From NCBI RefSeq assembly GCF_020520425.1, contig NC_079487.1, positions 105,806,141 to 105,870,140 of the forward strand: a DNA stretch of 64,000 bases, in the 5' to 3' direction. Position 1 is the first letter of the stretch. The number at the start of each line of letters is the position of its first letter. Shown here piece after piece: positions 1 through 10,800 of the stretch. A model generated the notes under the pieces. That model was not told the DNA's origin. It worked only from the letters and a program-made list of their open reading frames with translations, and made no database searches. Source of the DNA: Spinacia oleracea (taxonomy: Eukaryota > Streptophyta > Magnoliopsida > Caryophyllales > Amaranthaceae). Made by a program: the position numbers and the translations under genes.

Positions 1-989
1 TGTTAGCTTTAGATTGAATTACTTCAGCTTCACTTACATAAGATCCCTTTGAAAATGGGGTTTTTTGGCCTTTTGCTCAGCTAAAGTGCATTGTCTTTAC
101 TGGATGAGGCCTGAACTTATTGGATCATAATTGAAACTTACTGAGTGTTGTATCGGAGCCTCAGATGGAAATTTCCTCCCATAATATTAGAAATTGTTTG
201 GGACTCTTACATATGTGGATTCATGGGTGTGGATGATGATTTTGAAAGAAAACTCATGACAAAAATGATATGAAATTAACAAAACAATAGAAAAACTACA
301 ATAAATAGTCAGAAAAGGGGTTTTTATAAGCAAACAATAAGCAACGGCTAATTTTCAAACATAAAAACTAGCCGCTGAGCATCAAAATGGGTAATTTTAA
401 GTTATGTGTATTTGGTGAATTAAGTTTCAGAATAGGGGTATTATATGAAATAAGTTATAAAATAGGGGTATTTGGTGAATTTAAAAATTAGGCTAACGGA
501 GGACTAACGGCGCGTCATTAGTAAGGGTATTTTGGGTATTAAGTCATTTGTGAGGGGCATTTGGTGAATTTCTGAAAGTCGAGGGGCATTTGGTGAATTA
601 CGCCATAATTCGGGGGTATTTCATGAAAAATCCGTATATTTTTAGTTTAGGTATGTTACTTCTATAGTTTAGACGTACATGTTACTTTTTTTTTTAAAAA
701 TAATTTTAGAGGAGACACTTTTTTAGTTTAGGTATGTTAGTTCTATAGTTTAGATCTGTTACTTTTTTTTTTTTTTTAAATATAGTTTTAGGGGAGGTAC
801 GCTGATGGTTTCGCGCTCGTCACACCATCAAGTTGATGGTGTGACTGGTCTCACAGGAGACGCGCTGTTAATTTAATACGAGCAAAAGTTGTCACTTGAA
901 AATTAATATTTATGTGCTCACAGCTTGCGTATAATTTCACGATTACATGAAACTTAATATTACCATTTAGTTATTAACAATATTACCAT
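1..989. other. Intergenic stretch with short motif repeats
   Basis: I see no supportable gene here. Between about 400 and 620 a motif close to GGGGTATTTGGTGAATT recurs about five times with small changes and irregular spacing. At about 650-690 and 720-770 a phrase around 'tatgttacttctatagttta' appears twice, each followed by a T-run. A perfect hairpin lies at 820-844. The first 250 bases could be the tail of an upstream gene, but nothing proves it. Confidence 0.5.
820..844. repeat. Perfect short inverted repeat (hairpin)
   Basis: Arms TCACACCATCA and TGATGGTGTGA are separated by 3 nt. The hairpin is followed by a 'gactggtctcacaggagacg' phrase. It is probably a piece of a dispersed repeat rather than a terminator. 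Confidence 0.6.
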
Positions 990-1720
990 ATTTCCTATGG
1001 GTACGTTACCCGGACCCTGTCAGACCCTACCCTAAAATTAGGGTATGGGTCTTTATTTTTTAGACCCTATAGGGTAAGGGTAGGGTATGGGCATATGTTG
1101 TTTTTTTTAGGGTAGGGTAAGGGTCTTAATTTTTCACACCCGTACCCTACCCATACCCTACTCGCGGACCCTTAAGACCCATATCCTACCCATACCCTAT
1201 ATTTAGACCCACTTAAATTTTGTTATTTTTATGTACTTCACTTTTTTGTAGGATCTTGATGATGAAGTAGATGATGATATGAACGATAACTACTACTAAA
1301 GTACTGAATGAATGCTTATTTATTAACATTAATGTTGTGTATTTAAGAATGTGGGATTTTGTAATTTATGAGATTCGTACTTTAAAATGTATTGTGTTTA
1401 AGGAAAGACAAGGATAATTTTTGAAGACTAGCTATTTATTTGTTTTAAAATGCCTTATTAATCGTTGTTCTTGTATTATTTTTGCATATTACATATAATT
1501 GCATACAAAAAAGGAAATAAAAGTTATAGCTTTACGCGGATCCGCATAAGACCCTAGACCCTACCCATACCATGTCGGACCCACAGGGCTCGGGTAAGGG
1601 TGTTATAATTTTAGACCCTATAGGGTAAGGGTAGGGTATGGGTATATGTCAAAAAGTTAGGATCCGGGTCCGGGTATTACTAAACCCTACCCAAACCCTA
1701 CCCATTGCCATCCCTAGGTA
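990..1720. mobile_element. GGGTA/TACCC-rich nonautonomous element (possibly hAT-type)
   Basis: The ends are dense in GGGTAGGG and CCCTACCC and roughly mirror each other, with CTATGGGTACG at the left and CCCATTGCCATCCCTAG at the right. A 38-bp direct repeat with one mismatch (TAGACCCTATAGGGTAAGGG...) lies at 1061-1098 and 1612-1649. The AT-rich core at about 1250-1300 reads LDDEVDDDMNDNYY-stop after a splice-acceptor-like TTTTTGTAG. That resembles the acidic C-terminal tail of some plant transposases, so this may be a deletion derivative. No clean target duplication was found and the class is a guess. It is not telomeric TTTAGGG repeat. Confidence 0.4.
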
Positions 1721-2049
1721 CGTATCTTTTAATCATAATATGCATAATGGAACGCAACTCGGCAACTGTAACAACTATGCTTAGCTCAAACAACTTCAAC
1801 TTCAATATAATAAAACCTAAATCCATGAAGGTTTTGATTATTTCGAACTTATACAATTCTTTTTACAACTCTGATCCGATTATTTTCAAGTTATACATTC
1901 TTTTAATAACTCGGGTCCAATACCAATTGAATGCATATAACTTGAGTTCCAATGTTATGTTACAACCAAAGGATAACCATTATTAACTCTTTTTGTATCT
2001 CATATTTTGAGATTTTCATAAACCTTTATTAACAATTACTGTCAATTGC

Positions 2050-2200
2050 ATGTTGGTTCAGTGGTGATTGAGACTGAACTTGGTAGGCAGGATATGTGTT
2101 CGATCCCCCGCAACAACAATTGGGAGGTGAATAAAACCTATCCACCCACAACTCTCTCCGAATCCGGATTAGCTCTAAGGTTGAACTGGGTGATAACACC
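2050..2200 (+). mobile_element. tRNA-derived SINE, copy 1
   Basis: The copy carries a pol III A-box-like stretch (GGTTCAGTGGTGATTGAG) and a B-box-like stretch (GTGTTCGATCCCC) about 35 nt downstream. It is similar along its length to 60144-60293, including the shared ending TAACACC. A weak flanking duplication is possible (TAACAATTACT near 2032, TACCAATTATT near 2211). The open frame over it is accidental. Confidence 0.65.
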
Positions 2201-2218
2201 TAATTTTTTATTACCAAT

Positions 2219-2862
2219 TATTACATTTTTAGTTATAATATAATTTTTACTTCATTTTATTAGTTTTTAATAATGATGTGCAATGATAAAGAGAAAACAT
2301 TATGAATCTTGTAAAATGAACTTAACATTAAAATTCTTGAAGCTAGATTCACTGGAGTCGATCTTTGCCCGAATCAAGCTTTAATCGAGCCAATATTGAC
2401 TATTGAACAACCAAATTCTTGAAACTCAGTTTATTAGGGTAGAATCGTAGATCTTTAACCGAGCCGATATCGACGAGAAATTTCTAAACAATCTCCTTAA
2501 TTGGCGAAATATGTCAACCAAGTGAAATTATCGATTTTTTTTTTTTATCAATGACTACATTTTTTGTTATAATATAATTTTTACTTCATTTTATTAGTTT
2601 TAATAATGGTGTCCAATGATAAAGAAAAAACATTATGAATCATGTAAAATGAACTTAGCATTAAATTTCTTGAAACTAAATTCATTGGAGTCGATCTTTG
2701 CCCGAGTCAAGCTTTAATCGAGCCAATATTGACTATTGAACAACCAAATTATTGAAACTCGGTTTATTAGGGTAGAATGGTAGATCTTTAATTAAGCCGA
2801 TATCAAAGAGAAATTTCTAAATAATCTCCTTGATTGGCAAAATATGCCAATTAAGTAGCATT
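2219..2862. repeat. Tandem duplication, two units, period about 334 bp
   Basis: Unit 1 (about 2219-2531) and unit 2 (about 2552-2862) share long near-identical blocks. Both contain GAGTCGATCTTTGCCCGA, AAGCTTTAATCGAGCCAATA and TTAGGGTAGAAT in the same order. The units have diverged by point changes and small indels. The phrase 'gatatcgacta' recurs downstream at 3070-3110. No coding potential is seen. Confidence 0.75.
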
Positions 2863-3159
2863 ATTGTAAATATAATGAAATTATATACAATCTAAAAGTT
2901 GCATATAAAATCTACCGAGTAATTGATATTAAACATTTGTTTTTTATAAAATACAATGTATATTTATTATTTATTATTGAATATTCAAACAATATATTTT
3001 GACAATTTATTTATAAAATATCCCTTAATAGTCGATCATCGAGATTGACTTGGCCGAGCTCGATATCGACTATGATTGAGCAACCAAGGTTCAGCGATAT
3101 CGACTATCGATTCGAGTATCGATTGAGCAACAAAGATCCCCGGTTTGTTGCACCGTTGT

Positions 3160-3702
3160 GTCGCCATACCAAAAAATACTAGTCTTCCTCCTCCACGTTC
3201 CTCAACTTCTTTCTTTCTCTCTCTCCTCCTACGCAGTTTCCCATGAAACCAGCCCGATTACAGGCCCCTCCTTCAACAAAACTTCAACATTCTTCAACCT
3301 CCAAACCCATTATACTAATATTTCCCCAACTTCCGAAGAATCTCCCTATCTCCCTCTTTCTACGCCTTTAACCCCATAAACAACCACCTTAAACTTGCAC
3401 CCTTTTCTCTCTCCTCTCTTTTTCTGCTGCGATCACACCTTAGAAGCTACGACAACCGCCCTATTTTTTCTGGGTACCCGCCTTTTTCCTCCTTCTCAAG
3501 GTATACCATTTCCCCTTTGGTGGCAATCACTAATTTTATTGATCTCCCCTTGAACTTTCAATTTACACATTATTGACATAAATTAGGCCTGATTTAGAGT
3601 AATTTTGGTGCTGAATATAAAGGGGTATTTGGCGAATTAGAGGGTTGATTTGTGGGGAGAGAGGAAGGGGTGCTCAGATCTAATTTTGGATCGTCCCTTC
3701 CT
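3160..3702 (+). promoter_or_regulatory. Probable leader and proximal promoter of the DOMON/b561 gene
   Basis: The stretch is C/T-rich (about 3180-3480), typical of plant 5' leaders. A good donor-like CTCAAG|GTATAC at 3500/3501 suggests a short 5'-UTR intron, with an acceptor candidate near 3586 (AATTAG). An in-frame GTG at 3652 would lengthen the protein by 17 residues, but the first ATG is at 3703 and is followed directly by a signal peptide. The short open frame at 3158-3379 looks like leader sequence. Confidence 0.45.
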
Positions 3703-6447
3703 ATGGCAAATAATTGGGTTTTCTCAGGGTTTTTAAAACCCCTTTTTATGTGTGTTGTAGTTTTGCATCTTGGTTGTTTTAATCTATCGTTGGGTTCTTC
3801 TGATTCAAAATGCTCAAATGACACCTCTTTAGCCGGTTTTCGGTCCGAATTTGTAATGCTTCAACATCAATTGAGAGGGGTTTTTACCATACTTGATAAT
3901 TGTTCTTTTAGGGTTAGTGAATTCGATATGCTCCCTGGGTCTGATCATGTGCATTGGTGGGGTGGTTTAGGTGAGAGTTTTGTTAATTTGACGAATGGGT
4001 TTATTATTTCGGATGAGAATTTGAATAGGACTTATAGAAATGACAGTTTTGATGTTCATTTGAGGAGTAATGTTAGTTGGGATCAGATTAAAGTAGTTTC
4101 TGTTTGGGATTCTCCCACTGCCTCTGATTTTGGGCATGTTGTACTTCATGACTCGGTGAATGGGTCCGAGATTTCAGCCCCCCCAGCACCTGCACCAGTG
4201 AGTGATAGTAGTAATAATGCAACAAATGAGAAGAAATGGCGGTATGAACAACCTACGATGTTTGAAAACTGTAAGGTTTTGTCGCCTAAGTATAGGGTTC
4301 GGTGGACCTTGAGAGGGGAGGAGAATGTGATTGATATTGGTTTAGAGGCAGTGACTGGGATTCAGAACTACATGGCTTTTGGGTGGGCAAACCCTAAGGC
4401 TTCCTCGGGGTACATGCTTCTTGCTGATGTTGCTGTTACAGGATTTACCGAGGAGGGTATGCCATTTGCCGAGGATTACTATATTACAGACTATAGTGAG
4501 TGTTCGGTGGATGAGAATCATGTTGCTCGTGGTGTGTGTCCTGATTCATTGTATAATGGGTCTGATTCAGTTAATGATACACATCTAGTTTATGGGCACC
4601 GAAAAGATGGTGTATCTTTCATCCGTTACCAGAGACCACTAAAAGCGAGTGATCCAAAGAATGATGTCCCAGTGAATCAAATGGAGAATGTGACTGTAAT
4701 TTGGGCATTGGGTAGGATAAAGCCACCAGATTACCTCCGACCTTATTCTCTTCCCCAGAATCATGGGGGTCCTCGGTTTGAGACCTACGGATATTTAGTT
4801 CTAAATGTTTCAGAGCAAATAAATGATTGTACAGGACCTCTCGATGCAGAGGACAAGGAAGATCAAGATCTTGTGATTGCAGATGCTAATGCGCCGCTTC
4901 TTGTTACTTCTGGGATTGGTTTGCATTATCCAAATCCCCCTAATCCCTCAAAGGTGCTCTATATCAACAAGAAAGAGGCTCCACTTCTGAGAGTGGAGAG
5001 AGGTGTTCAAGTCAAATTCTCGGTGCAAGCTGGGCATGATGTCCCGTTTTACATAACATCTGACCCGTTAGGTGGAAATGCGACAGAGAGGAACATTTCA
5101 GAGACTATATATGCCGGTGGAGCTGAAGTTGAAGGAGTTCCAGCTAGTCCCAAGGAATTAGTTTGGACACCTCACAGGAACACTCCAGATCTTGTTTATT
5201 ATCAATCAGCATATGAACAGAAAATGGGTTGGAAGGTTCAAGTTGTTGACGGGGGCTTATCAGACATGTATAACAACAGTGTTGTTTTGGATGACCAGCA
5301 AGCTAGTTTCTTTTGGACTTTGTCTCAAAACTCGATATCTATTGCAGCCCGTGGCGAGAGAAAAAGTGGTTATCTTGCCATTGGTTTTGGTAGTGAAATG
5401 GTGCATAGTTTTGCTTATGTTGGTTGGTTTGACAGTGACGGGAAAGGTCGGGTTGATACCTATTGGATTGATGGCAGAGGTGCCTCCGATGTCCACCCAA
5501 CAAAGGAGAATCTAACATATGTGAGATGCAAATCTGAGAACGGGGTCATCACTTTGGAGTTTACCCGTCCCCTTAATCCATTATGTCCGAAGAAGGACGA
5601 AAGGCCTGAATGCAAAAACATCATAGATCAAACTACCCCTCTGAAAGTCATCTGGGCTGTGGGTGCTAAATGGTCCAGTGACCCCTTGACAGAGAAAAAC
5701 ATGCATTCTGCTCATAGCAGTCGCCCTGTCCGGGTGATGCTTAATCGTGGTTCAGCAGAAGTAGAGCAGGACTTGAGACCGGTGTTAGCCGTTCATGGAT
5801 TTATGATGTTTCTTGCATGGGGGATTTTGCTTCCTGGTGGGGTACTCACTGCAAGATATCTGAAACATATGAAAGGTGATGGTTGGTACCAAGTTCATGT
5901 TTATTTGCAATATTCAGGGTTATCAATTGTGCTGCTTGGATTCCTCTTTGCTGTTGCTGAACTGAAAGGCTTGTTTATTACCTCTTTACACGTGAAACTT
6001 GGATTGTCTGCTATAGTTTTGGCCTGTTTTCAACCCATGAATGCATTACTAAGGCCAAAGAAACCATCCAATGGCGAGGCTCCTTCTTTAAAAAGGGTAA
6101 TATGGGGATACTCTCATGTAATTATCGGAAGATCAGCTATCATTATAGGTATGGCTGCCCTTTTGACAGGAATGAAACATTTAGGAGAGAGGTATGAAGA
6201 GGATGTCAGACGGCTTACGTGGGCTCTGATATGCTGGTTTTTGTTTGGTGGAGTGACCATCGTATATTTGGAGTATCGGGAAAAGCATCGTGGTGAAAGA
6301 AGCTCGGGAAGAGGCAAGTGGGTTCTGGGTAACGAAGAAGATGATTCTGCTGATCTATTGAGCCCTACTGGCACATATGCTGAGAAAGAGGCTCATCTTT
6401 CAGACAGAAATGGCATGGAAGTTCAGTTGGAGCCCCTTAACAGATAG
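3703..6447 (+). CDS. DM13, DOMON and cytochrome b561 domain protein (914 aa)
   Basis: This intronless gene encodes a secretory-pathway membrane protein. It begins with a signal peptide (residues 1 to about 31), then a DM13 domain (about 38-150), a Pro/Ala/Ser linker (158-170), a first DOMON domain (about 195-340) and a cupredoxin-like stretch (about 415-516). A second DOMON domain (about 535-655) and a cytochrome b561 core (about 690-860) follow. Four histidines placed as the usual b561 haem ligands are present at 698, 732, 763 and 805. Family knowledge suggests transmembrane electron transfer, probably from ascorbate, with DOMON domains outside the membrane. The true acceptor is unknown. Domain order and length match Arabidopsis At5g54830 (about 900 aa) from memory. 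The ATG at 3703 is chosen because it precedes the signal peptide. Confidence 0.93.
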   Translation: MANNWVFSGFLKPLFMCVVVLHLGCFNLSLGSSDSKCSNDTSLAGFRSEFVMLQHQLRGVFTILDNCSFRVSEFDMLPGSDHVHWWGGLGESFVNLTNGFIISDENLNRTYRNDSFDVHLRSNVSWDQIKVVSVWDSPTASDFGHVVLHDSVNGSEISAPPAPAPVSDSSNNATNEKKWRYEQPTMFENCKVLSPKYRVRWTLRGEENVIDIGLEAVTGIQNYMAFGWANPKASSGYMLLADVAVTGFTEEGMPFAEDYYITDYSECSVDENHVARGVCPDSLYNGSDSVNDTHLVYGHRKDGVSFIRYQRPLKASDPKNDVPVNQMENVTVIWALGRIKPPDYLRPYSLPQNHGGPRFETYGYLVLNVSEQINDCTGPLDAEDKEDQDLVIADANAPLLVTSGIGLHYPNPPNPSKVLYINKKEAPLLRVERGVQVKFSVQAGHDVPFYITSDPLGGNATERNISETIYAGGAEVEGVPASPKELVWTPHRNTPDLVYYQSAYEQKMGWKVQVVDGGLSDMYNNSVVLDDQQASFFWTLSQNSISIAARGERKSGYLAIGFGSEMVHSFAYVGWFDSDGKGRVDTYWIDGRGASDVHPTKENLTYVRCKSENGVITLEFTRPLNPLCPKKDERPECKNIIDQTTPLKVIWAVGAKWSSDPLTEKNMHSAHSSRPVRVMLNRGSAEVEQDLRPVLAVHGFMMFLAWGILLPGGVLTARYLKHMKGDGWYQVHVYLQYSGLSIVLLGFLFAVAELKGLFITSLHVKLGLSAIVLACFQPMNALLRPKKPSNGEAPSLKRVIWGYSHVIIGRSAIIIGMAALLTGMKHLGERYEEDVRRLTWALICWFLFGGVTIVYLEYREKHRGERSSGRGKWVLGNEEDDSADLLSPTGTYAEKEAHLSDRNGMEVQLEPLNR

Positions 6448-7459
6448 ATAGCTTTTAAGACAGCCTGAATTTTTTATATGTTTATACAGACTTGTACTCA
6501 ATTTTGCCTTGTTTGTGAATTACGTCCAAAGAAAAGTAGAGGAAACGGCTTTTCAATATAGGATCATAGATGGAGATAGTTGACTCCATTTAGAGTAAAA
6601 AAAGAGTTTTACTTGCCAAATTCTCATCATGTATACTTATTGTGATTTTTGTTCTGTATACTTAGCTCATGTTGAATGCATAGAAAAATCCACTTGCACT
6701 TTTATACTACTAATCTGCAACACATTTGTAAAGATAATTCTCATACTCTCATGTTTGGCAGTTAGCCCTGTTGCCTGTTGGTTGAACTTGAAACAGAAAA
6801 GCATTTTCGGGTCAGCAGTAATACAGTGTTATACTGTTATGGGATTAATGTAATAAGAAGTACGTTTAATACGGGCTTAATTTAATAGCCGTACATGCTG
6901 AAATGATAGACGTTACAAAAAGTCTTGTGCGCATGAGGTGTAAATAAGATTTTGTGTAGACGTTATCATGGTCTTCGTCATGCTCTTTGGCGTCACATGT
7001 TCAATACTGTTATTCTTTCCGACTCTGCTGCTTTGGGTGCGATCTTGTCATACCGAGTGCCTTTGCTTATGGCTATGTCTTGGTTAGTTCAAGACTTGAG
7101 AGCTCTAGCCCTCATGGGGTAAACTGTATCATGTACCTCCTGTGATATATAATAAAGACGTCGAATACCCTTGTGACTAACATATTCATTAGCTTTATTA
7201 ATTGAACACCCCATAATTAAGTTTAGGAACACAATTAAACTTTTTTTTATACATATATATTCATTACCTCATCTACAACTTCAATATGCCGGTCTCCATA
7301 TATAATTTCTTCAAACATATTGTTACCAAGTTCGTTGATACTACAAACGGCGACCTAGAATGTGTAAATTAGTGATATATGATATACTGTACTTTTTTAC
7401 TTTTTTTTTATTCGCTTACCAAAACCCAATAGTGAAATGTGTTATAATACCCATTTCGC
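6448..7459. other. 3' flank of the DOMON/b561 gene, no further gene
   Basis: The first few hundred bases are probably 3' UTR. The rest is AT-rich, with no open frame that looks like a protein I know. A stretch around 7080-7150 ending in 'ataataaag' could be an old retroelement tail, but this is weak. Confidence 0.4.
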
Positions 7460-7739
7460 TAGACCTGATCAAAAGTCGGTTTGGGTTCGTGCCATACCAA
7501 AAATTTTCATCCCAACATGTTGGACGAGGCGAAGCATCAACCCAAATTTTGATGCCCAAATGCGCTATTTTCGGCCAAAAGCAACAAACTTTCGGGCCAT
7601 TCTTGGGTCGAGACAATTTTATAACTGAAGTTTATTTTTTAATAGCCCAAAATTTGTCCAATTTTTTTAAAACGGGCCCAAAATTATGCCAGCAACGGTC
7701 AATTTTGCGGTCGGTCCAGACTGCCTTTTACCAGGTCTA
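7460..7739. mobile_element. Short TIR element ending TAGACCTG/CCAGGTCTA (hAT-like MITE)
   Basis: The left end TAGACCTGATC mirrors the right end ACCAGGTCTA. The flanking octamers CATTTCGC and CATTGTGT match at 5 of 8 positions, as for an aged 8-bp hAT duplication. The same terminal sequence bounds the element at 38930-39319. No transposase is encoded. The LINE 3' end lies 50 bp to the right. Confidence 0.5.
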
Positions 7740-7832
7740 CATTGTGTAACACAAGTCAACTTACGTAACATTTATTTCTTTGGATAGTTTTTTTTTTTTT
7801 TTTTTTGACATGAAATGCGTAGCTTGTATTAA

Positions 7833-10800
7833 TCAAATAAGCGTCTTGTCCGCAAGAACAAGATGATAAAGGTTTGGTGGACATTCCTCCATGAATACCA
7901 AGGGCTCTTCAAAGTGAAGGGCTGCCTTAGCTATGGAGTGAGCTACTACATTACAGGTACGTCTAGCAAAGCTGAAAATACAATTATCAAAAGAACTTGC
8001 TAAACTAACAATGTCATTGACTACCACCTGTGCAGCCGTGACTTCTTTCCTCTTTCCCTGGAGCATATCAATCAGCAAAGAGCAATCTGACTCCATCTCT
8101 ATAGACCGTAGTCCTGCCTCAAAAGCAAGTTTCATCCCAAAGCGAACACCTTCAGCCTCCGCCTGCAGGGCACCCATATTCCCTTCTATGTTTCGTCCCC
8201 CACTCATCATCACGTCACCAATTCCATCCCTTACAATCATCCCCAACCCGATTGCTCCCACCTTTGGCACAGCTGCATCAGTATTCAGTTTATACAAAGT
8301 GCTTTGTGGGGGTTTCCATGTTGCGTTAGGTACAGCTCCTCTCTCTAACTGGTGTTGTCCTCTTACTGTTGCTGCCTCGAACTCCCCTAAGTAAGTCAGC
8401 ATCTTCGAGCACACCCTCCCAAGATCTTCCTTTCTTTTTTCAAAAACCCATTTATTCCGCATATTCCAGGCCTGCCATACCACCATCATAGCTATCTCCC
8501 ACATACGATCCATTTTACATAGCTTTGCATACTCCTCACACCACACAAAGAAGTTGCGTTCCCCTTCCTGTGCTTCTAGACGAAGTGGTGACATTCGCCA
8601 TAGCGTTCTGCTGCCCACACACTGGAGTACCATGTGGGTAATTGTCTCCGGGGCTTCTCCACACTGTGGGCAAATCGTATCCACCTGTATTCCTCTACTT
8701 GCCAGGGTTGTCATGACAGGAAGACCCCCTTTGGCCGCTCTCCATACTAAGTTCTTTACCTTCTCTGGGACATTTGCTTTCCATACCCTTCTCCATAAGC
8801 TTCTGTCCAATTCGGGGGTAGAAGAACTTACATTCCCAGTCTTGCACTGCATTTGGTAGTGGTAGGCACTTCGTACCGAGAACTCTCCATTCTTTTTACG
8901 GGTCCAACTTAGAAAGTCAGGTTGGTCACTTTCCGCCAGTTTAATCTTGCATATAGCTTCCATCTCTTCATTAGTGATGTGTTCCTTAATTCTATCCAGG
9001 TCCCAATCCATGTTGCCATCCCCTCGCATATCTGTTAAACACGCATTGCCGTCCGTATTTGCGGGAATTGGTGACAATATACGTCCCCCAGGAACCCCAT
9101 TCATCCACTTATCTCTCCAGAATTTTATTGTCTTACCATCACCAGGCACCCACCTTGACCCTTCTTTTATGATTTTCCACGCAGACATGATTGATCTCCA
9201 TGTGAAGATAGCTTGCGGGGGTACTGTCGCTTCCCAAATGGACGTACGTGGGAAGTACTTGCCTCGTAGTACTCTAGCCGCAAATGATTGTGGGTTGTTG
9301 GCTAGTCGCCAACACTGCTTTGCCAGGAGTGCTGAGTTGAACGTGCTCAGGTCTCTCATACCTATTCCACCACAATCTTTCGGTTTACACATAGTCTGCC
9401 ACGCAATAAGTGCAAGCTTCCGTTCGTCTCCCCTTTGCCCCCACCAGAAATTACGGCACATCGTGTTCAGGTTGTGGAGGACACTTTCCGGCAATTTGAA
9501 ACATTGCATTGCATAGGTGGGAATGGCTTGTGCTATAGACTTTAACAGAACCTCCCTTCCGGCTCTTGATAAGAACCTTTCCTTCCACCCTTTTATTTTC
9601 TTCCAAACTCGGTCCTGGATTACTTGGAAAACTACCTTCTTAGATCTCCCTATATAAGTAGGGAGCCCAAGATACTTATCGTGCTCGATAACAGCCGCAA
9701 AATTCAACTTCGATTGAAACATATCCCGCATATTGGTGCTAACATTCCGGCTGAAAGAGACTTCCGATTTTTCCATGTTGATCTTCTGGCCCGAGGCTAC
9801 CTCATAAGAGGTTAGGATGTCTAGTATCGCGTCTGCCTCCGTTTCATTTGCTCTAGTAAACAACAGACTATCGTCTGCAAAAAGAAGGTGCGAGATAGGG
9901 TCAACATGGCGGCCTATCTTCACTCCATGAATGGCTTTCTTCATTTCTGCATCTCTAAGAAGGGAGGAGAAGCCTTCCGCACACACAAGGAAAAGGAAGG
10001 GCGATAGTGGGTCACCCTGCCGTAGTCCTCTACTTGGCTTAAACCTTGTCGATGGGAATCCGTTAAAGAGGATAGAATACGAAACAGAGGTAATGCAGTT
10101 CATGACTAGGCCCACAAACTGGCTGTTAAACCCCATATGCATCATCATTCCTTCCACAAAATCCCATTCGACTCTATCGTATGCTTTGCTCATATCTAGT
10201 TTCATAGCCATAAATCCCTTCGAGCCACTTTTCTTCTTTCGGAGGTAATGGAATAATTCATAGGCCACAAGAATATTGTCAGTGATCAAACGACCCGGGA
10301 CGAAGGCGCTTTGAGAGTCATTTATAACCCGTGGGAGGACAGCCTTTAGGCGGTTAGAGAGGACTTTCGAGATTAGTTTGTACAAAACATTACATAAACT
10401 AATCGGCCGATAGTCTTTTGTTGACTCACACACTTTCTTTTTTGGGATGAGGACTACATTAGTGTGGTTGATCTGATCCATCGAGGCCCCATTATTCAGG
10501 ATGTTAAGTACAAAATCTGTGGTATCATCCCCCACAATCCCCCAAATTTTTTTATAAAAAAGAGCTGGCATGCCATCGGGGCCGGGGGCTTTTAGAGGAT
10601 GCATATGTTTAAGGGCAGTGATTACCTCCTCCTTTGTGTATGGTTGTGACAGAGCCTCGTTCATTTCATTAGACACTCTTGCCCATACCGTTTCTAGCAC
10701 CTGTTGAGTCTCCACTTCCCCATTCGATGTGAATAGGGACTTAAAGTAGGTAACAAAAACCTCCTCTGCCTCCTCTTCCACATCCCTCCAAGTGCCACCC

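Noticed and set aside
990-1720. Telomere-like repeat array
   Set aside because: The words are GGGTA/GGGTAGGG, irregular and mirrored, not tandem TTTAGGG.
3158-3379. 73-codon open frame upstream of the DOMON/b561 gene
   Set aside because: It lies in a C/T-rich leader with low-complexity Ser/Pro/Leu use and no recognisable domain.
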